Positions 1-5,639 of a stretch of 5,777 bases of DNA are shown here, in pieces (the stretch's first letter is position 1; each line of letters opens with the position of its first letter). The stretch is taken from contig CAAGKF010000048.1 of the NCBI GenBank assembly GCA_900770345.1, positions 1-5,777 on the forward strand, given 5' to 3'. The translations under genes and the position numbers were made by a program. Origin of the DNA: Lachnospiraceae bacterium. GTDB taxonomy: Bacteria; Bacillota; Clostridia; Lachnospirales; Lachnospiraceae. The notes under the pieces were generated by a model, which saw nothing but the letters and a program-made list of their open reading frames with translations, was not told where the DNA came from and ran no database searches.

Positions 1-642
1 CGTATGCAGAATTGCACCGTCTTTGATGGACTTTCCGCACACCTGACAGGTGTAGTTGTCTCTTGCAAAGACAGCCTCCCGTTCGGTCTGGAACAGGTAT
101 TTCGATCCCTGCTGATAGTCCTTTCCTTCCGGAAGCGGCTTCCCGTCCGCAATTGCCTGCAGAAGCTGGGTGTCGAACTTTCCCATCTCAAACGTGGCGG
201 ACGTGATCGGCATAACCTTGCAGAACGACTCGAACAGATGGATCTGGTTCTCCTTGCGATGCCGCAGAGAGGGTGCCATGTCCTTGTTTTTCTTTGAGCG
301 GTTGTCAAATCTCGGTTTCCGATACCGCAGGCGGTTTCGACTGGTTCTGCGGTACTTGCGGCGGTTGTTATGCCGCTCTGTTTCGTCACTCAGCATGTCG
401 TACTGAGCATGCACAAACTCGTGTTTTTTGGACTTGATGGATACGCCGACGTGCTGGTATCCCGTATCACAGGCATACTCAATCGGCTGTGTCTCTCCTT
501 CCTTCCGGTCTGTCAGCCGGATCGTAAAAATCGGACGATAGCATTCAATCGTGGCACGGCCGCTCTTCAAAAGTTTCCGTGCTCTGTAGTTTGAAGTCGG
601 CATCAGCTTTCTGCCGGTGCTTGATAATACTGCAACTGACAT
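1..642 (-). CDS. iscB: IscB RNA-guided nuclease, N-terminal 214 residues (C-terminus beyond window)
   Basis: IscB is the OMEGA nuclease ancestral to Cas9. It uses an omega RNA to cut double-stranded DNA. Translating 642 down to 1 gives one open frame that reaches the window edge with no stop. Residues about 10-32 form the PLMP-type start (GRKLMPTSNYRARKLL). RuvC-I is YACDTG with Asp59. The arginine-rich bridge helix with the RRXRR-family signature (RRKYRR) is at 94-99 and continues to about 111. RuvC-II is FEMGKFD with Glu152, followed by the DYQQG motif at 175-179. The HNH domain begins with YTCQVCG, whose Cys199 and Cys202 are zinc-ligand candidates. The rest of HNH, RuvC-III and the TAM-interaction domain lie off-window. 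HNH is present, so this is IscB and not IsrB. The ATG start is supported by the Shine-Dalgarno GAAAGGAGG at 652-660. It lies directly behind its omega RNA and on the same strand as the hydrogenase operon. Family assignment is confident; integrity of the missing half is unknown. Confidence 0.93.
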   Translation of the reverse strand, partial: MSVAVLSSTGRKLMPTSNYRARKLLKSGRATIECYRPIFTIRLTDRKEGETQPIEYACDTGYQHVGVSIKSKKHEFVHAQYDMLSDETERHNNRRKYRRTSRNRLRYRKPRFDNRSKKNKDMAPSLRHRKENQIHLFESFCKVMPITSATFEMGKFDTQLLQAIADGKPLPEGKDYQQGSKYLFQTEREAVFARDNYTCQVCGKSIKDGAILHT

Positions 643-999
643 CCCCTGATGCCTCCTTTCTATGGCCCCGTGAAGGGCCGCCTACGCTTCCTGCATTCAT
701 GAAGACATGCAGCATCTCGTACTTACGATCCCGAAGGATCGCAGCCACGGTGGTCCACATCGCCAAAGTTACAAACGGGTTGAATGCAGGCACGACACTT
801 CTCCTACCCTCAGAGATGTTTAATCGTGCCTCCCAAGCGGTACGAACTTGTGGAGCATTCGTACGTAGCTCATATGTAACGTAGTCCGCAATTTCAGAGT
901 CCGAAGGCTCTCACGCAGACTCAGGCTTATCAGCCGGGCTTGAAGAGCTGTGATAGCCTCTCCAAGCCCCGTCTATAGTGCGTTAGCACTTAGGCGGGG
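643..999 (-). ncRNA. omega RNA / HEARO RNA of the IscB element
   Basis: HEARO (HNH endonuclease-associated RNA and ORF) is the structured RNA upstream of iscB genes and is the omega RNA that guides IscB. This stretch has no credible gene and a chain of perfect helices. From the 5' end (minus strand) these are: AGTGC/GCACT with loop at 982-985, enclosed by CCCCG/CGGGG (995-999 with 967-971); a 7-bp GGGCTTG/CAAGCCC (936-942, 963-969, which competes with the previous helix); GGCT/AGCC at 924-935; GAGTC/GACTC at 897-922; a 7-bp GTACGAA/TTCGTAC at 840-864; a 7-bp GGCACGA/TCGTGCC at 789-830; a 6-bp stem capped by UUCG at 726-741; CTGCAT/ATGCAG at 691-712; and GGCCC/GGGCC at 664-679, next to the iscB ribosome site. 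The guide would lie just 5' of 999, inside the preceding gene. Both exact ends are inferred; the 3' end may stop short of iscB. Confidence 0.85.
652..660 (-). promoter_or_regulatory. Shine-Dalgarno for iscB
   Basis: GAAAGGAGG on the minus strand, 9 nt before the ATG at 642. It decides the iscB start. It lies directly after the last omega RNA hairpin (664-679), so translation and omega RNA maturation probably compete for the same stretch of transcript. Confidence 0.8.
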
Positions 1000-2203
1000 T
1001 CATTGACGCGGAGTCCTCCTTTGGATTGTTCTCTGCCGCAAGAACACGGCAGTCATTCAGCGTACGTTTGCCTTCAACGATCATTTCCGCCATTTTGCGG
1101 CAGGTCTGAAAGCCGCAGGCACTGCAGTCAAAGCCCGGCAGCTGTTCCAGAATCTGCTGGATCTTCTGAAAGGCGGCAAACTTCTCTTGAAAGGTGCGCG
1201 TATCGGAAGTGAAAAACGCCTTCTCTGACACATGCAGAGCAGAGGAAGAAAGAACGGCGGTTTCCTTATGCCTCAGATCATTAATCAAAACGGACGTATT
1301 CTTCCTCGCCGCATAGCTGTTGCCCCAGAGTAGATGGCCGCCGATACAGCCATTGGCACAGGCATACAGTTCCATGCCCCGGTACATGGGAAGCTGATTG
1401 AATTCCAGCATGGACAATACGCTGCCGCAGCGCTCAAGCCCGTCCACGACCAGAAAGTCCGTATCATCTTCCAACTGTGAAGGATTTGCTGTCAGCAGCC
1501 CTTGGGGGCAGAGGGTCAGTTCATCGACACCTTCACTCAGATGTTTCCGCAGCACCGGCATCAGATCGACGGAGGACATGGCGTGGTCCACTTCGTATTC
1601 ACTGTTTCCGTAGGGATATTTTGCCAGGGCAAGCTTTGCTTCACATTCACAGAGCAGGAAGATTCCAACGGTTCCCTGCCCTTTCATGCGCTGGCGAAGG
1701 TCACGGGCAGCGGCTTCCGAAGGATAGCGCAGAGCCGCCTGTGCTTCTGCAAGCATGGGATACTGCAGCTGGATCAGCCGGTTGATCACGGGGCAGAAGG
1801 ATGTAATCGATGTCCCGATTTCCGTGGATGCTGCCGTAACAAATTCTTCATGAATTCTTCCCTCATAAGGCGATAAATCAACGACTTCATCAAACCCGAT
1901 CTTTTTGAGGGCATAAAACATCTGCCGCGCCTCAAAGCCAGAGGAGCACCGGGTCGTAAATGCGGATGGAACAAGACAGACAGTCACATCATAATTCGTG
2001 ATATCGGCAAGCGTACTGCCCTGGGCGCTGAGGCCCTTGGACTGGCAGGTGCGAATGCACTGGCCGCAGTTGAGACATAGATTCTGATCGATCCGGATCC
2101 GGTTGTTCTGCATGCTCAAAGCCGACGTTGGACAGCTTTGTATACAACGCAGGCACTTGACACATCGCGATAATGTATAGGTAACTGTTGTTTTCAATGT
2201 CAT
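983..2203 (-). CDS. FeFe-hydrogenase-like iron-sulfur protein, probable redox/H2 sensor
   Basis: A 406-residue protein. Two ferredoxin [4Fe-4S] motifs at the N-terminus use C14/C17/C20/C24 and C43/C46/C49/C53. The middle (about 70-315) is a reduced hydrogenase large-subunit domain. TSFCP at 134-138 matches the family's TSCCP. CEAK at 187-190 matches PCxxK, with an extra Cys185. ACANGCIGG at 281-289 matches ACxxGCxxGG. The four likely H-cluster ligands (C137, C187, C282, C286) remain, but the proton-transfer cysteine is Phe136, as expected for sensory enzymes rather than fast catalysts. A C-terminal Fes-type [4Fe-4S] domain has C360, C363, C368 and C385. The start overlaps the upstream ATPase gene by four bases. 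The last five residues (TPPKC) and the stop are encoded in omega RNA sequence, so the native C-terminus is altered. Related sensory hydrogenases carry a PAS domain after the Fes domain; none is present here. Whether it binds a complete H-cluster is not shown. Confidence 0.85.
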   Translation of the reverse strand: MTLKTTVTYTLSRCVKCLRCIQSCPTSALSMQNNRIRIDQNLCLNCGQCIRTCQSKGLSAQGSTLADITNYDVTVCLVPSAFTTRCSSGFEARQMFYALKKIGFDEVVDLSPYEGRIHEEFVTAASTEIGTSITSFCPVINRLIQLQYPMLAEAQAALRYPSEAAARDLRQRMKGQGTVGIFLLCECEAKLALAKYPYGNSEYEVDHAMSSVDLMPVLRKHLSEGVDELTLCPQGLLTANPSQLEDDTDFLVVDGLERCGSVLSMLEFNQLPMYRGMELYACANGCIGGHLLWGNSYAARKNTSVLINDLRHKETAVLSSSALHVSEKAFFTSDTRTFQEKFAAFQKIQQILEQLPGFDCSACGFQTCRKMAEMIVEGKRTLNDCRVLAAENNPKEDSASMTPPKC

Positions 2204-2625
2204 CCATTCACCTGAAAACCAATTGTAAGAATCGTCCCTGCAGGTGAAGACTGCAGGTCGAAGGTATCTGCCTGATCTTTAATGTTGACCAGGCCCATGC
2301 CGGCGCCGAATCCCATTTCTCTTGCTTTTTCAGAGGCAGTCGACCAGCCGGGCGTCATGGCCAGGGAAATGTCGGCAATGCCCGGGCCCGGATCACGGAA
2401 CACCAGCTGCAGATGACCCTGATTATCCACATCAAGAGTGATGACGCCGCCATAGGCGTGGATGATCATATTGATCTCAGCTTCATAGCAGCAGATTCCG
2501 ATCCTTCGCAATAGCGGAGCAGGAATTCCAACCTGGCTCAGAACACTCTTGATTGCCATGCTTGCATCACCGGCATGCGCGTAGTCGTCGCGCTCAACAC
2601 TCCATGTCTGATGCAGAACAATCAT
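2200..2625 (-). CDS. RsbW/RsbT-like histidine-kinase-type ATPase (anti-sigma / serine kinase family)
   Basis: A 141-residue single-domain GHKL ATPase. The N-box is CCYEAEINMIIHAYGG at about 46-61, with the expected acidic residue and Asn for Mg-ATP. The G1 box is DPGPGI and the G2 box GFGAGMGLVNI, as in RsbW/RsbT/SpoIIAB-type serine kinases. There is no sensor, dimerisation or phospho-acceptor domain, so it probably acts by partner switching or phosphorylation of a protein partner in the cytoplasm. It overlaps both neighbours by ATGA, which implies translational coupling with the DRTGG protein and the iron-sulfur protein. Small ATPases of this type are a recurrent companion of HydC-like genes in Firmicute hydrogenase clusters. 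The inferred role is transmitting a redox or H2 signal from the neighbouring sensor. Its target (a sigma or anti-sigma factor, or a PP2C phosphatase) is not in the window. A weak GAAGGG ribosome site precedes the ATG. Confidence 0.85.
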   Translation of the reverse strand: MIVLHQTWSVERDDYAHAGDASMAIKSVLSQVGIPAPLLRRIGICCYEAEINMIIHAYGGVITLDVDNQGHLQLVFRDPGPGIADISLAMTPGWSTASEKAREMGFGAGMGLVNIKDQADTFDLQSSPAGTILTIGFQVNG

Positions 2626-2978
2626 TGCAATCCCTTCAATCCGCCTTCATACAGCCGTCCGCAGGCTTCATACATCGTAAGATCCGTTCCAAGTACAGCA
2701 ATATCCGTCGTCTTCAGAAGAGCTTCAAGATCTGCCTGCGGCTGCTTGCCACGCACCAGGAGAATGACGTGCACGTCAAGCATTTCAGCGGTCTTGAGAA
2801 TCTGCGGATTGCATAGACCCGTGACCAGCATTGTCTCTTCCGACTGGTCGCCGATCATCCGCAGCGCATCGCTCATCAGATCCGAAGCAAATGCCGAGTG
2901 AACTTCACAGTTATCATCATTGGCAGGCGGTGAAAGCGGTGAAGCTCCCGTCAGTTTCCTGACCTCGGCGAGCTTCAT
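2622..2978 (-). CDS. DRTGG-domain protein of hydrogenase clusters
   Basis: A 118-residue soluble protein with no signal peptide or membrane segment. The HSAFASDLMSDALRM segment near residues 27-41, the LVTGLCNPQILKTAEML segment near 51-67 and the VRGKQP turn near 75 are typical of the small stand-alone DRTGG proteins found in hydrogenase operons. DRTGG domains also occur beside CBS domains and in phosphotransacetylase-related proteins, where they are thought to bind ligands; no reaction is established. No metal-binding cysteine cluster is visible. The start overlaps the NuoE-like stop as ATGA and has a GGAGGG site about 10 nt upstream. The end overlaps the ATPase start, again as ATGA. Position between an electron-transfer subunit and a kinase-like ATPase suggests a regulatory or assembly role in the same complex. 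The family is fairly certain; the function is unknown. Confidence 0.8.
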   Translation of the reverse strand: MKLAEVRKLTGASPLSPPANDDNCEVHSAFASDLMSDALRMIGDQSEETMLVTGLCNPQILKTAEMLDVHVILLVRGKQPQADLEALLKTTDIAVLGTDLTMYEACGRLYEGGLKGLQ

Positions 2979-3466
2979 GCCAGCATACCCTCCTGGGCAC
3001 GGATACGGTTGATTTCATTATCAAGAACAGCAATGGTGCAGTTGCCGTGAACGGAACCGTCAATGACACACACCGGCGCAAGTCCGCAGGCACCAAGGCA
3101 GCGCGTCGCATCCAGTGAGAACATGCCGTCTTCGCTTGTCCCGTTGATCGTGGCACCGGTCATCTTGATGGCTTCATCAATCAAAGCCTGTGATCCTTTT
3201 ACATAGCAGGCAGTTCCGAGGCACACATTGATGACGTGACGACCTTTGGGCTGCGTCGTAAACTGGGCATAGAAACAGACAACGCCATAGACTTCAGCTA
3301 CACTTGTTCCAGTAGCCTCGGCGATCTCCTTCATCGCCTCAAAGGGAATGTAGCCGAAGGAATCCTGCACCTCGTGCAGCATGACGATGACAGGGCCCGG
3401 CTCATCCTTGTGCGCCGCAACAATTGTCTGAATCTTCGCCAATGATGCCTGATTCAATTTCTCCAT
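2975..3466 (-). CDS. nuoE: NuoE/HydC-like [2Fe-2S] subunit of an NAD(P)-linked hydrogenase
   Basis: A 163-residue thioredoxin-fold ferredoxin, full length for the NuoE/HndA/HydC family. An N-terminal helical part (about 1-75) has the family motifs LHEVQDSFGYIP and VYGVVCFYAQF. The [2Fe-2S] ligands are C82 and C87 (CLGTAC) and C123 and C127 (CLGAC). The subunit passes electrons between the flavin/NAD(H) subunit (NuoF/HydB type) and the iron-sulfur chain of the hydrogenase. It is the first gene of the four-gene unit. The ATG has GGAG at 3474-3477 with good spacing, and two candidate promoters lie upstream. Complex I itself is unlikely because the neighbours are hydrogenase-cluster genes (DRTGG, ATPase, hydrogenase-like protein). 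The NuoF-like and catalytic HydA partners are absent from the window and may lie beyond the IscB insertion. Confidence 0.92.
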   Translation of the reverse strand: MEKLNQASLAKIQTIVAAHKDEPGPVIVMLHEVQDSFGYIPFEAMKEIAEATGTSVAEVYGVVCFYAQFTTQPKGRHVINVCLGTACYVKGSQALIDEAIKMTGATINGTSEDGMFSLDATRCLGACGLAPVCVIDGSVHGNCTIAVLDNEINRIRAQEGMLA

Positions 3467-3524
3467 AACTGTTCTCCAATGATCTCCTTCAATGATTGTG
3501 AAATGAACATCTATCTAATTGATA

Positions 3525-3530
3525 ATTATA
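3525..3530 (-). promoter_or_regulatory. -10 box of proximal promoter for the hydrogenase-type operon
   Basis: Perfect TATAAT on the minus strand, about 60 nt before the nuoE-like ATG. No good -35 lies 16-18 bp upstream (TATGAA is the nearest), so it would need an activator or is weak. The cre site 58 bp further upstream could serve such control. Confidence 0.45.
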
Positions 3531-3587
3531 CCGGAACTGAACACAGTTTCATATGCTACTCAAACAATTACCGGTATTGGATAAAAA

Positions 3588-3601
3588 TGGAAGCGCTTAC
3601 C
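3588..3601. promoter_or_regulatory. cre site (CcpA operator)
   Basis: TGGAAGCGCTTACC. Read on the minus strand it matches the Firmicute cre consensus TGWAARCGYTWNCW at 13 of 14 positions, the only mismatch being the first base. It lies downstream of the distal -10 box (road-block position) and upstream of the proximal one. This suggests carbon-catabolite control of the hydrogenase-type operon. Confidence 0.6.
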
Positions 3602-3602
3602 T

Positions 3603-3630
3603 TTGTGACTTAAATTATTATATTTCACAA
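3603..3630. promoter_or_regulatory. 28-bp dyad of TTGTGA half-sites over a -10 box (Rex-like, unusual spacing)
   Basis: TTGTGA at 3603-3608 and TCACAA at 3625-3630 form a perfect dyad of 6-bp arms separated by 16 bp. The half-sites resemble the operator of the NADH-sensing repressor Rex, which controls hydrogenase and fermentation genes in Clostridia. Normal Rex operators have about 6-8 bp between such arms, so this one is roughly one helical turn too long. The dyad covers the distal -10 box. Operator function is an inference. Confidence 0.35.
3617..3622 (-). promoter_or_regulatory. -10 box of distal promoter
   Basis: Perfect TATAAT on the minus strand, centred inside the TTGTGA/TCACAA dyad. 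No convincing -35 is seen about 17 bp upstream. Transcription from here would start just before the cre site and leave a leader of about 145 nt before the nuoE-like gene. Confidence 0.4.
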
Positions 3631-3768
3631 GAATCCGATTTGCCTGCTAAATTTGGAAAATCCGCAAACAATTGAGTAAACCTGTAGGAATACAGCCCTG
3701 CGATACAGAGGACAAGGACATAGATCATGCAGGAAATCATACATGCAGACACAGTGATTCAAAAAAAA
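3631..3768. other. Intergenic stretch between the hydrogenase-type operon and the IS110-linked repeat
   Basis: No gene supported. One 40-codon minus-strand frame (3740 to 3618) encodes a hydrophobic stretch followed by a polar tail. It has no ribosome site and an in-frame TGA just upstream at 3761-3759, next to the mobile-element boundary. It could be the remnant of a membrane-protein C-terminus cut by the insertion, but it may be chance. Confidence 0.3.
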
Positions 3769-3879
3769 TCGCTAAGTTAAACCAGATTTGATGCTGTGTG
3801 GTTGAAAAGGCTTTGCAATGCGGCAATGAGAACTTTGCTATTTTCACATCACGCTGCGGAACTTCTCTCCCTTTAGCAA
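3769..3879. repeat. 111-bp direct repeat, left copy
   Basis: Identical over all 111 bases to 5667-5777. To the left the two copies diverge abruptly (an A-run before this copy, a T-run before the other). To the right the comparison stops because the window ends, so the repeat may continue. It lies downstream of the IS110 recombinase. Confidence 0.97.
3771..3789 (+). repeat. Terminal inverted repeat, left
   Basis: GCTAAGTTAAACCAGATTT matches the reverse complement of 5640-5658 at 16 of 19 positions. It lies 2 bp inside the start of the direct repeat, as expected for an element end. Confidence 0.6.
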
Positions 3880-3941
3880 GAGTCTTTTCAAAATATTAGG
3901 AAAGTATGAATAAAATCCCATAGAAAAAGTGTTAAAGTAAC

Positions 3942-3966
3942 AAGAAAAATCACCGATGTCCATCGG
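3942..3966 (-). terminator. Weak Rho-independent terminator-like hairpin after the IS110 recombinase
   Basis: On the minus strand, CCGAT-GGAC-ATCGG (3966-3953) is followed by TGATTTTTCTT, about 45 nt after the recombinase stop. The stem is only 5 bp with moderate GC, so termination would be partial. It could instead be part of a structured right-end RNA. Confidence 0.35.
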
Positions 3967-4009
3967 AAAATTAGGATCAGATAGATTCTGTTACTCTGCT
4001 ACAATTTCT

Positions 4010-5326
4010 TTAGACAGCAGGGCAGACTGCTGTTGGTGAAGAGAATGTTGAGGGTTCCTTCGGAATCTTCAACAGACTGACGTCGTAGCCTAAATCACGT
4101 AAAGCAGAGATGTGGTCTTCGGCTGTCAGCTTCTTCACCTTTTTTGATGCAGGACTCATGACTCTGTCATAGTCGGAAGGTTTCCACTCTGTATCATTCT
4201 TGAGGATGTGATAAACGTTAATCAGAATCATTCTGGCAATCGCAATCACTGCTTTCTTGTGTCCTCTGCGCTTTTTGATCCTCCGATACTTGATTCCAAA
4301 GTACCCCTTCGGATTCTTAATCGCAGCGAGAGCACACTGAACAAGCAGCGGCTTGAGATATAAACCAGATTTACTGATACGGGTAGACTTCTTCTTGCCG
4401 TGACTCTGATCATTCCTTGGCGTCATTCCTGCCCAGCTTGCCAGCTGACGTGCATCTTTCCAGAAACTCATGTCCATACCGATCTCGGCTACGATCAGTA
4501 TTGCGGACAATACAGATATTCCCGGGACCGTTGTGAGTTTGAGGATCTGGTCCATCTTGTCCCCCAACCGGACAAGCAACTGGGCAAGGATAGAATCACG
4601 GTGGGCTTCCAGTTCTGTTATATGCCTGGAGATGTCTGCCATCTTGAAGCGTTGATCAGGCGATATTTTCGACCCGTGAACGGCAGCCAGAACTTTGTCC
4701 TTATTCTTGCATCGGGAATGGACGAGGGAAAGAATCTTGTCATCGTTCAGAACTTCGCAATTCAGCACTTCGTTCATAACTGCCTGTGCACTCTTGCCAA
4801 GCGGATCTGAAAAAACAGAATCAAGCGCAAGATTGGACACAGTCATACAGTTCTGAAGACGATTCTTCTCTGAAGTCAGTTCATGCCCCAATTTCCAGAA
4901 TCTGCGTGAAAGATCACGGTCATCACGCTGGGATTGGGAAAAAACGACAGAACCAGGCCCCGTAAGGTCACAGGCGTGCATGGAACAGATAAAACGAGAA
5001 TCTGCCTTATCGTTCTTCTGTCCGGAAACAGCCTTGACATATTTGGGATGAACCAGCTTGAATTTGATCCCGTATTCTTCGAGCTTGTTGGCAACGGGAA
5101 TCCAGTACTTGCCTGTGCTTTCCATTGCCACGTCATTGACGCCATGATCAAGGATCCATTTGCACATTGCGTCAAGGTCACAGTTGAAACCAGAAAAACT
5201 TTGCGTTTCGTATCTGGTCTCGAGGGTGGTCGGATTGGTTTCGCTGACGGAGACGACAAAAAGATTCTTGTGAATGTCAATCCCGCCACAGTGAAACCTT
5301 ATGATCTTAAACATCTGATAAGCCAT
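4010..5326 (-). CDS. IS110-family DEDD recombinase (transposase)
   Basis: A 438-residue recombinase of the bridge-RNA-guided family. The N-terminal RuvC-like DEDD domain has GIDIHK (Asp17), MESTGKYW (Glu69) and KNDKADSRF (Asp106 and Asp109), so all four acidic residues are present. A helical linker follows at about 140-260. The C-terminal Transposase_20 domain contains the LTTVPGIS hairpin near 264-271, LASWAGMTPRNDQS near 295-308 and the basic STRISKSGL segment near 314-322, where the catalytic serine of this family is expected. A tail of about 58 residues beyond the domain is slightly long for the family. The start is supported by AAAGGGAA about 6 nt before the ATG. No frameshift or internal stop, so it is probably active. 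Long non-coding flanks on both sides fit a family that encodes its guide RNA beside the gene. Family assignment is confident; IS110 versus IS1111 subgroup is not settled. Confidence 0.95.
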   Translation of the reverse strand: MAYQMFKIIRFHCGGIDIHKNLFVVSVSETNPTTLETRYETQSFSGFNCDLDAMCKWILDHGVNDVAMESTGKYWIPVANKLEEYGIKFKLVHPKYVKAVSGQKNDKADSRFICSMHACDLTGPGSVVFSQSQRDDRDLSRRFWKLGHELTSEKNRLQNCMTVSNLALDSVFSDPLGKSAQAVMNEVLNCEVLNDDKILSLVHSRCKNKDKVLAAVHGSKISPDQRFKMADISRHITELEAHRDSILAQLLVRLGDKMDQILKLTTVPGISVLSAILIVAEIGMDMSFWKDARQLASWAGMTPRNDQSHGKKKSTRISKSGLYLKPLLVQCALAAIKNPKGYFGIKYRRIKKRRGHKKAVIAIARMILINVYHILKNDTEWKPSDYDRVMSPASKKVKKLTAEDHISALRDLGYDVSLLKIPKEPSTFSSPTAVCPAV

Positions 5327-5639
5327 AAAAGTTCCCTTTCTAAGAATCGGGAGCCGGAAATACTGTCTGTAGTTAATCAGGAGAAACTGATTTCAATATT
5401 AAGTATTCGGTCTCAAATGCCCCTGTATATTGTGCTGGATGATAAAAGACAGCGTCCCTTATACAAATACGGATTAGAAAACTCCGATCCCCTCCTCGGG
5501 CTCTAAATCGGGCTCCAGGTTCTAAGCAAAGGATAGCATACGGATCGTCTACACGACGGGCAGCAGGGGATTTATTCATTACAAATTGTGACGGCGCCTA
5601 GCGCCGTAATGGAGGAACAAATGAAATACCCCCTAAACC
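5327..5639 (-). ncRNA. IS110 left-end non-coding region, candidate bridge RNA
   Basis: There are 313 bases upstream of the recombinase with no credible gene. IS110-group elements encode a structured bridge RNA of roughly 150-250 nt here. It has two internal loops, one pairing with target DNA and one with the element ends. Supporting signals are a directly repeated TCGGGCTC (5496-5503 and 5508-5515), complementary GGAGCC/GGCTCC segments (5350-5355 and 5511-5516) that could close a long stem, and GGAT/ATCC arms around a 12-nt loop (5471-5490). I could not identify the guide loops or core dinucleotide by eye, and the limits given are only those of the non-coding region. If the element belongs to the IS1111 group, its RNA would lie at the other end (3880-4009). 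Confidence 0.4.
5591..5607. repeat. GC-rich hairpin
   Basis: ACGGCGC-CTA-GCGCCGT, a perfect 7-bp stem with a 3-nt loop. No T-run follows on either strand, so it is not a classical terminator. It lies 32 bp inside the right inverted repeat and just before a GGAGGA site on the plus strand. It may be a structural part of the element end. Confidence 0.6.

Larger units (their letters stand above)
1..999 (-). mobile_element. IscB (OMEGA) insertion, 5' boundary at about 999
   Basis: The omega RNA and iscB together form the start of a mobile IscB element of the kind associated with IS200/IS605-like transposition. The 5' boundary is placed where the hydrogenase-like coding sequence gives way to omega RNA structure. 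Minus strand reads ATGA at 1003-1000, then CCCCG at 999-995 beginning the first helix. Insertion after an ATGA-like tetranucleotide is, to my recollection, what was described for HEARO elements; that match is suggestive and not proven here. No tnpA is visible. The other end, and the restored flank that would carry the TAM, lie beyond position 1. Confidence 0.65.

Noticed and set aside
545..793. An 82-codon minus-strand frame overlapping the iscB start
   Set aside because: It lies in the structured omega RNA and continues into iscB in a different frame. It has no ribosome site of its own, and the helices explain the sequence better.
643..999. CRISPR array or tracrRNA-like locus beside the Cas9-like nuclease
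   Set aside because: No repeat-spacer pattern. The protein is IscB-sized with a PLMP start, and a single structured RNA precedes it, as in OMEGA systems.
3618..3740. A 40-codon minus-strand hydrophobic frame (MISCMIYVLVLC...) upstream of the operon
   Set aside because: No ribosome site, and it overlaps the promoter-like dyad. It could be a membrane-protein remnant but is too short to claim.
3769..3879. Open minus-strand frame in the direct repeat (...STTQHQIWFNLA), resembling the C-terminus of another transposase
   Set aside because: Only about 40 codons are open before an upstream stop in the left copy, and no known family could be recognised. It may be real in a longer right copy beyond the window.
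3844..3963. A 39-codon minus-strand frame (MDIGDFSCYFNTF...) after the IS110 recombinase
   Set aside because: No Shine-Dalgarno sequence. It starts within the terminator-like hairpin and ends in the direct repeat. Composition is A/T-rich and aromatic, as in random AT-rich frames.
4400..4810. Plus-strand frames opposite the IS110 recombinase, also at 4934-5506 and opposite the hydrogenase-type genes
   Set aside because: They are antisense shadows of confidently assigned genes, with no family motifs or ribosome sites.
5591..5607. Rho-independent terminator at the GC-rich hairpin
   Set aside because: No U-run follows the stem on either strand.
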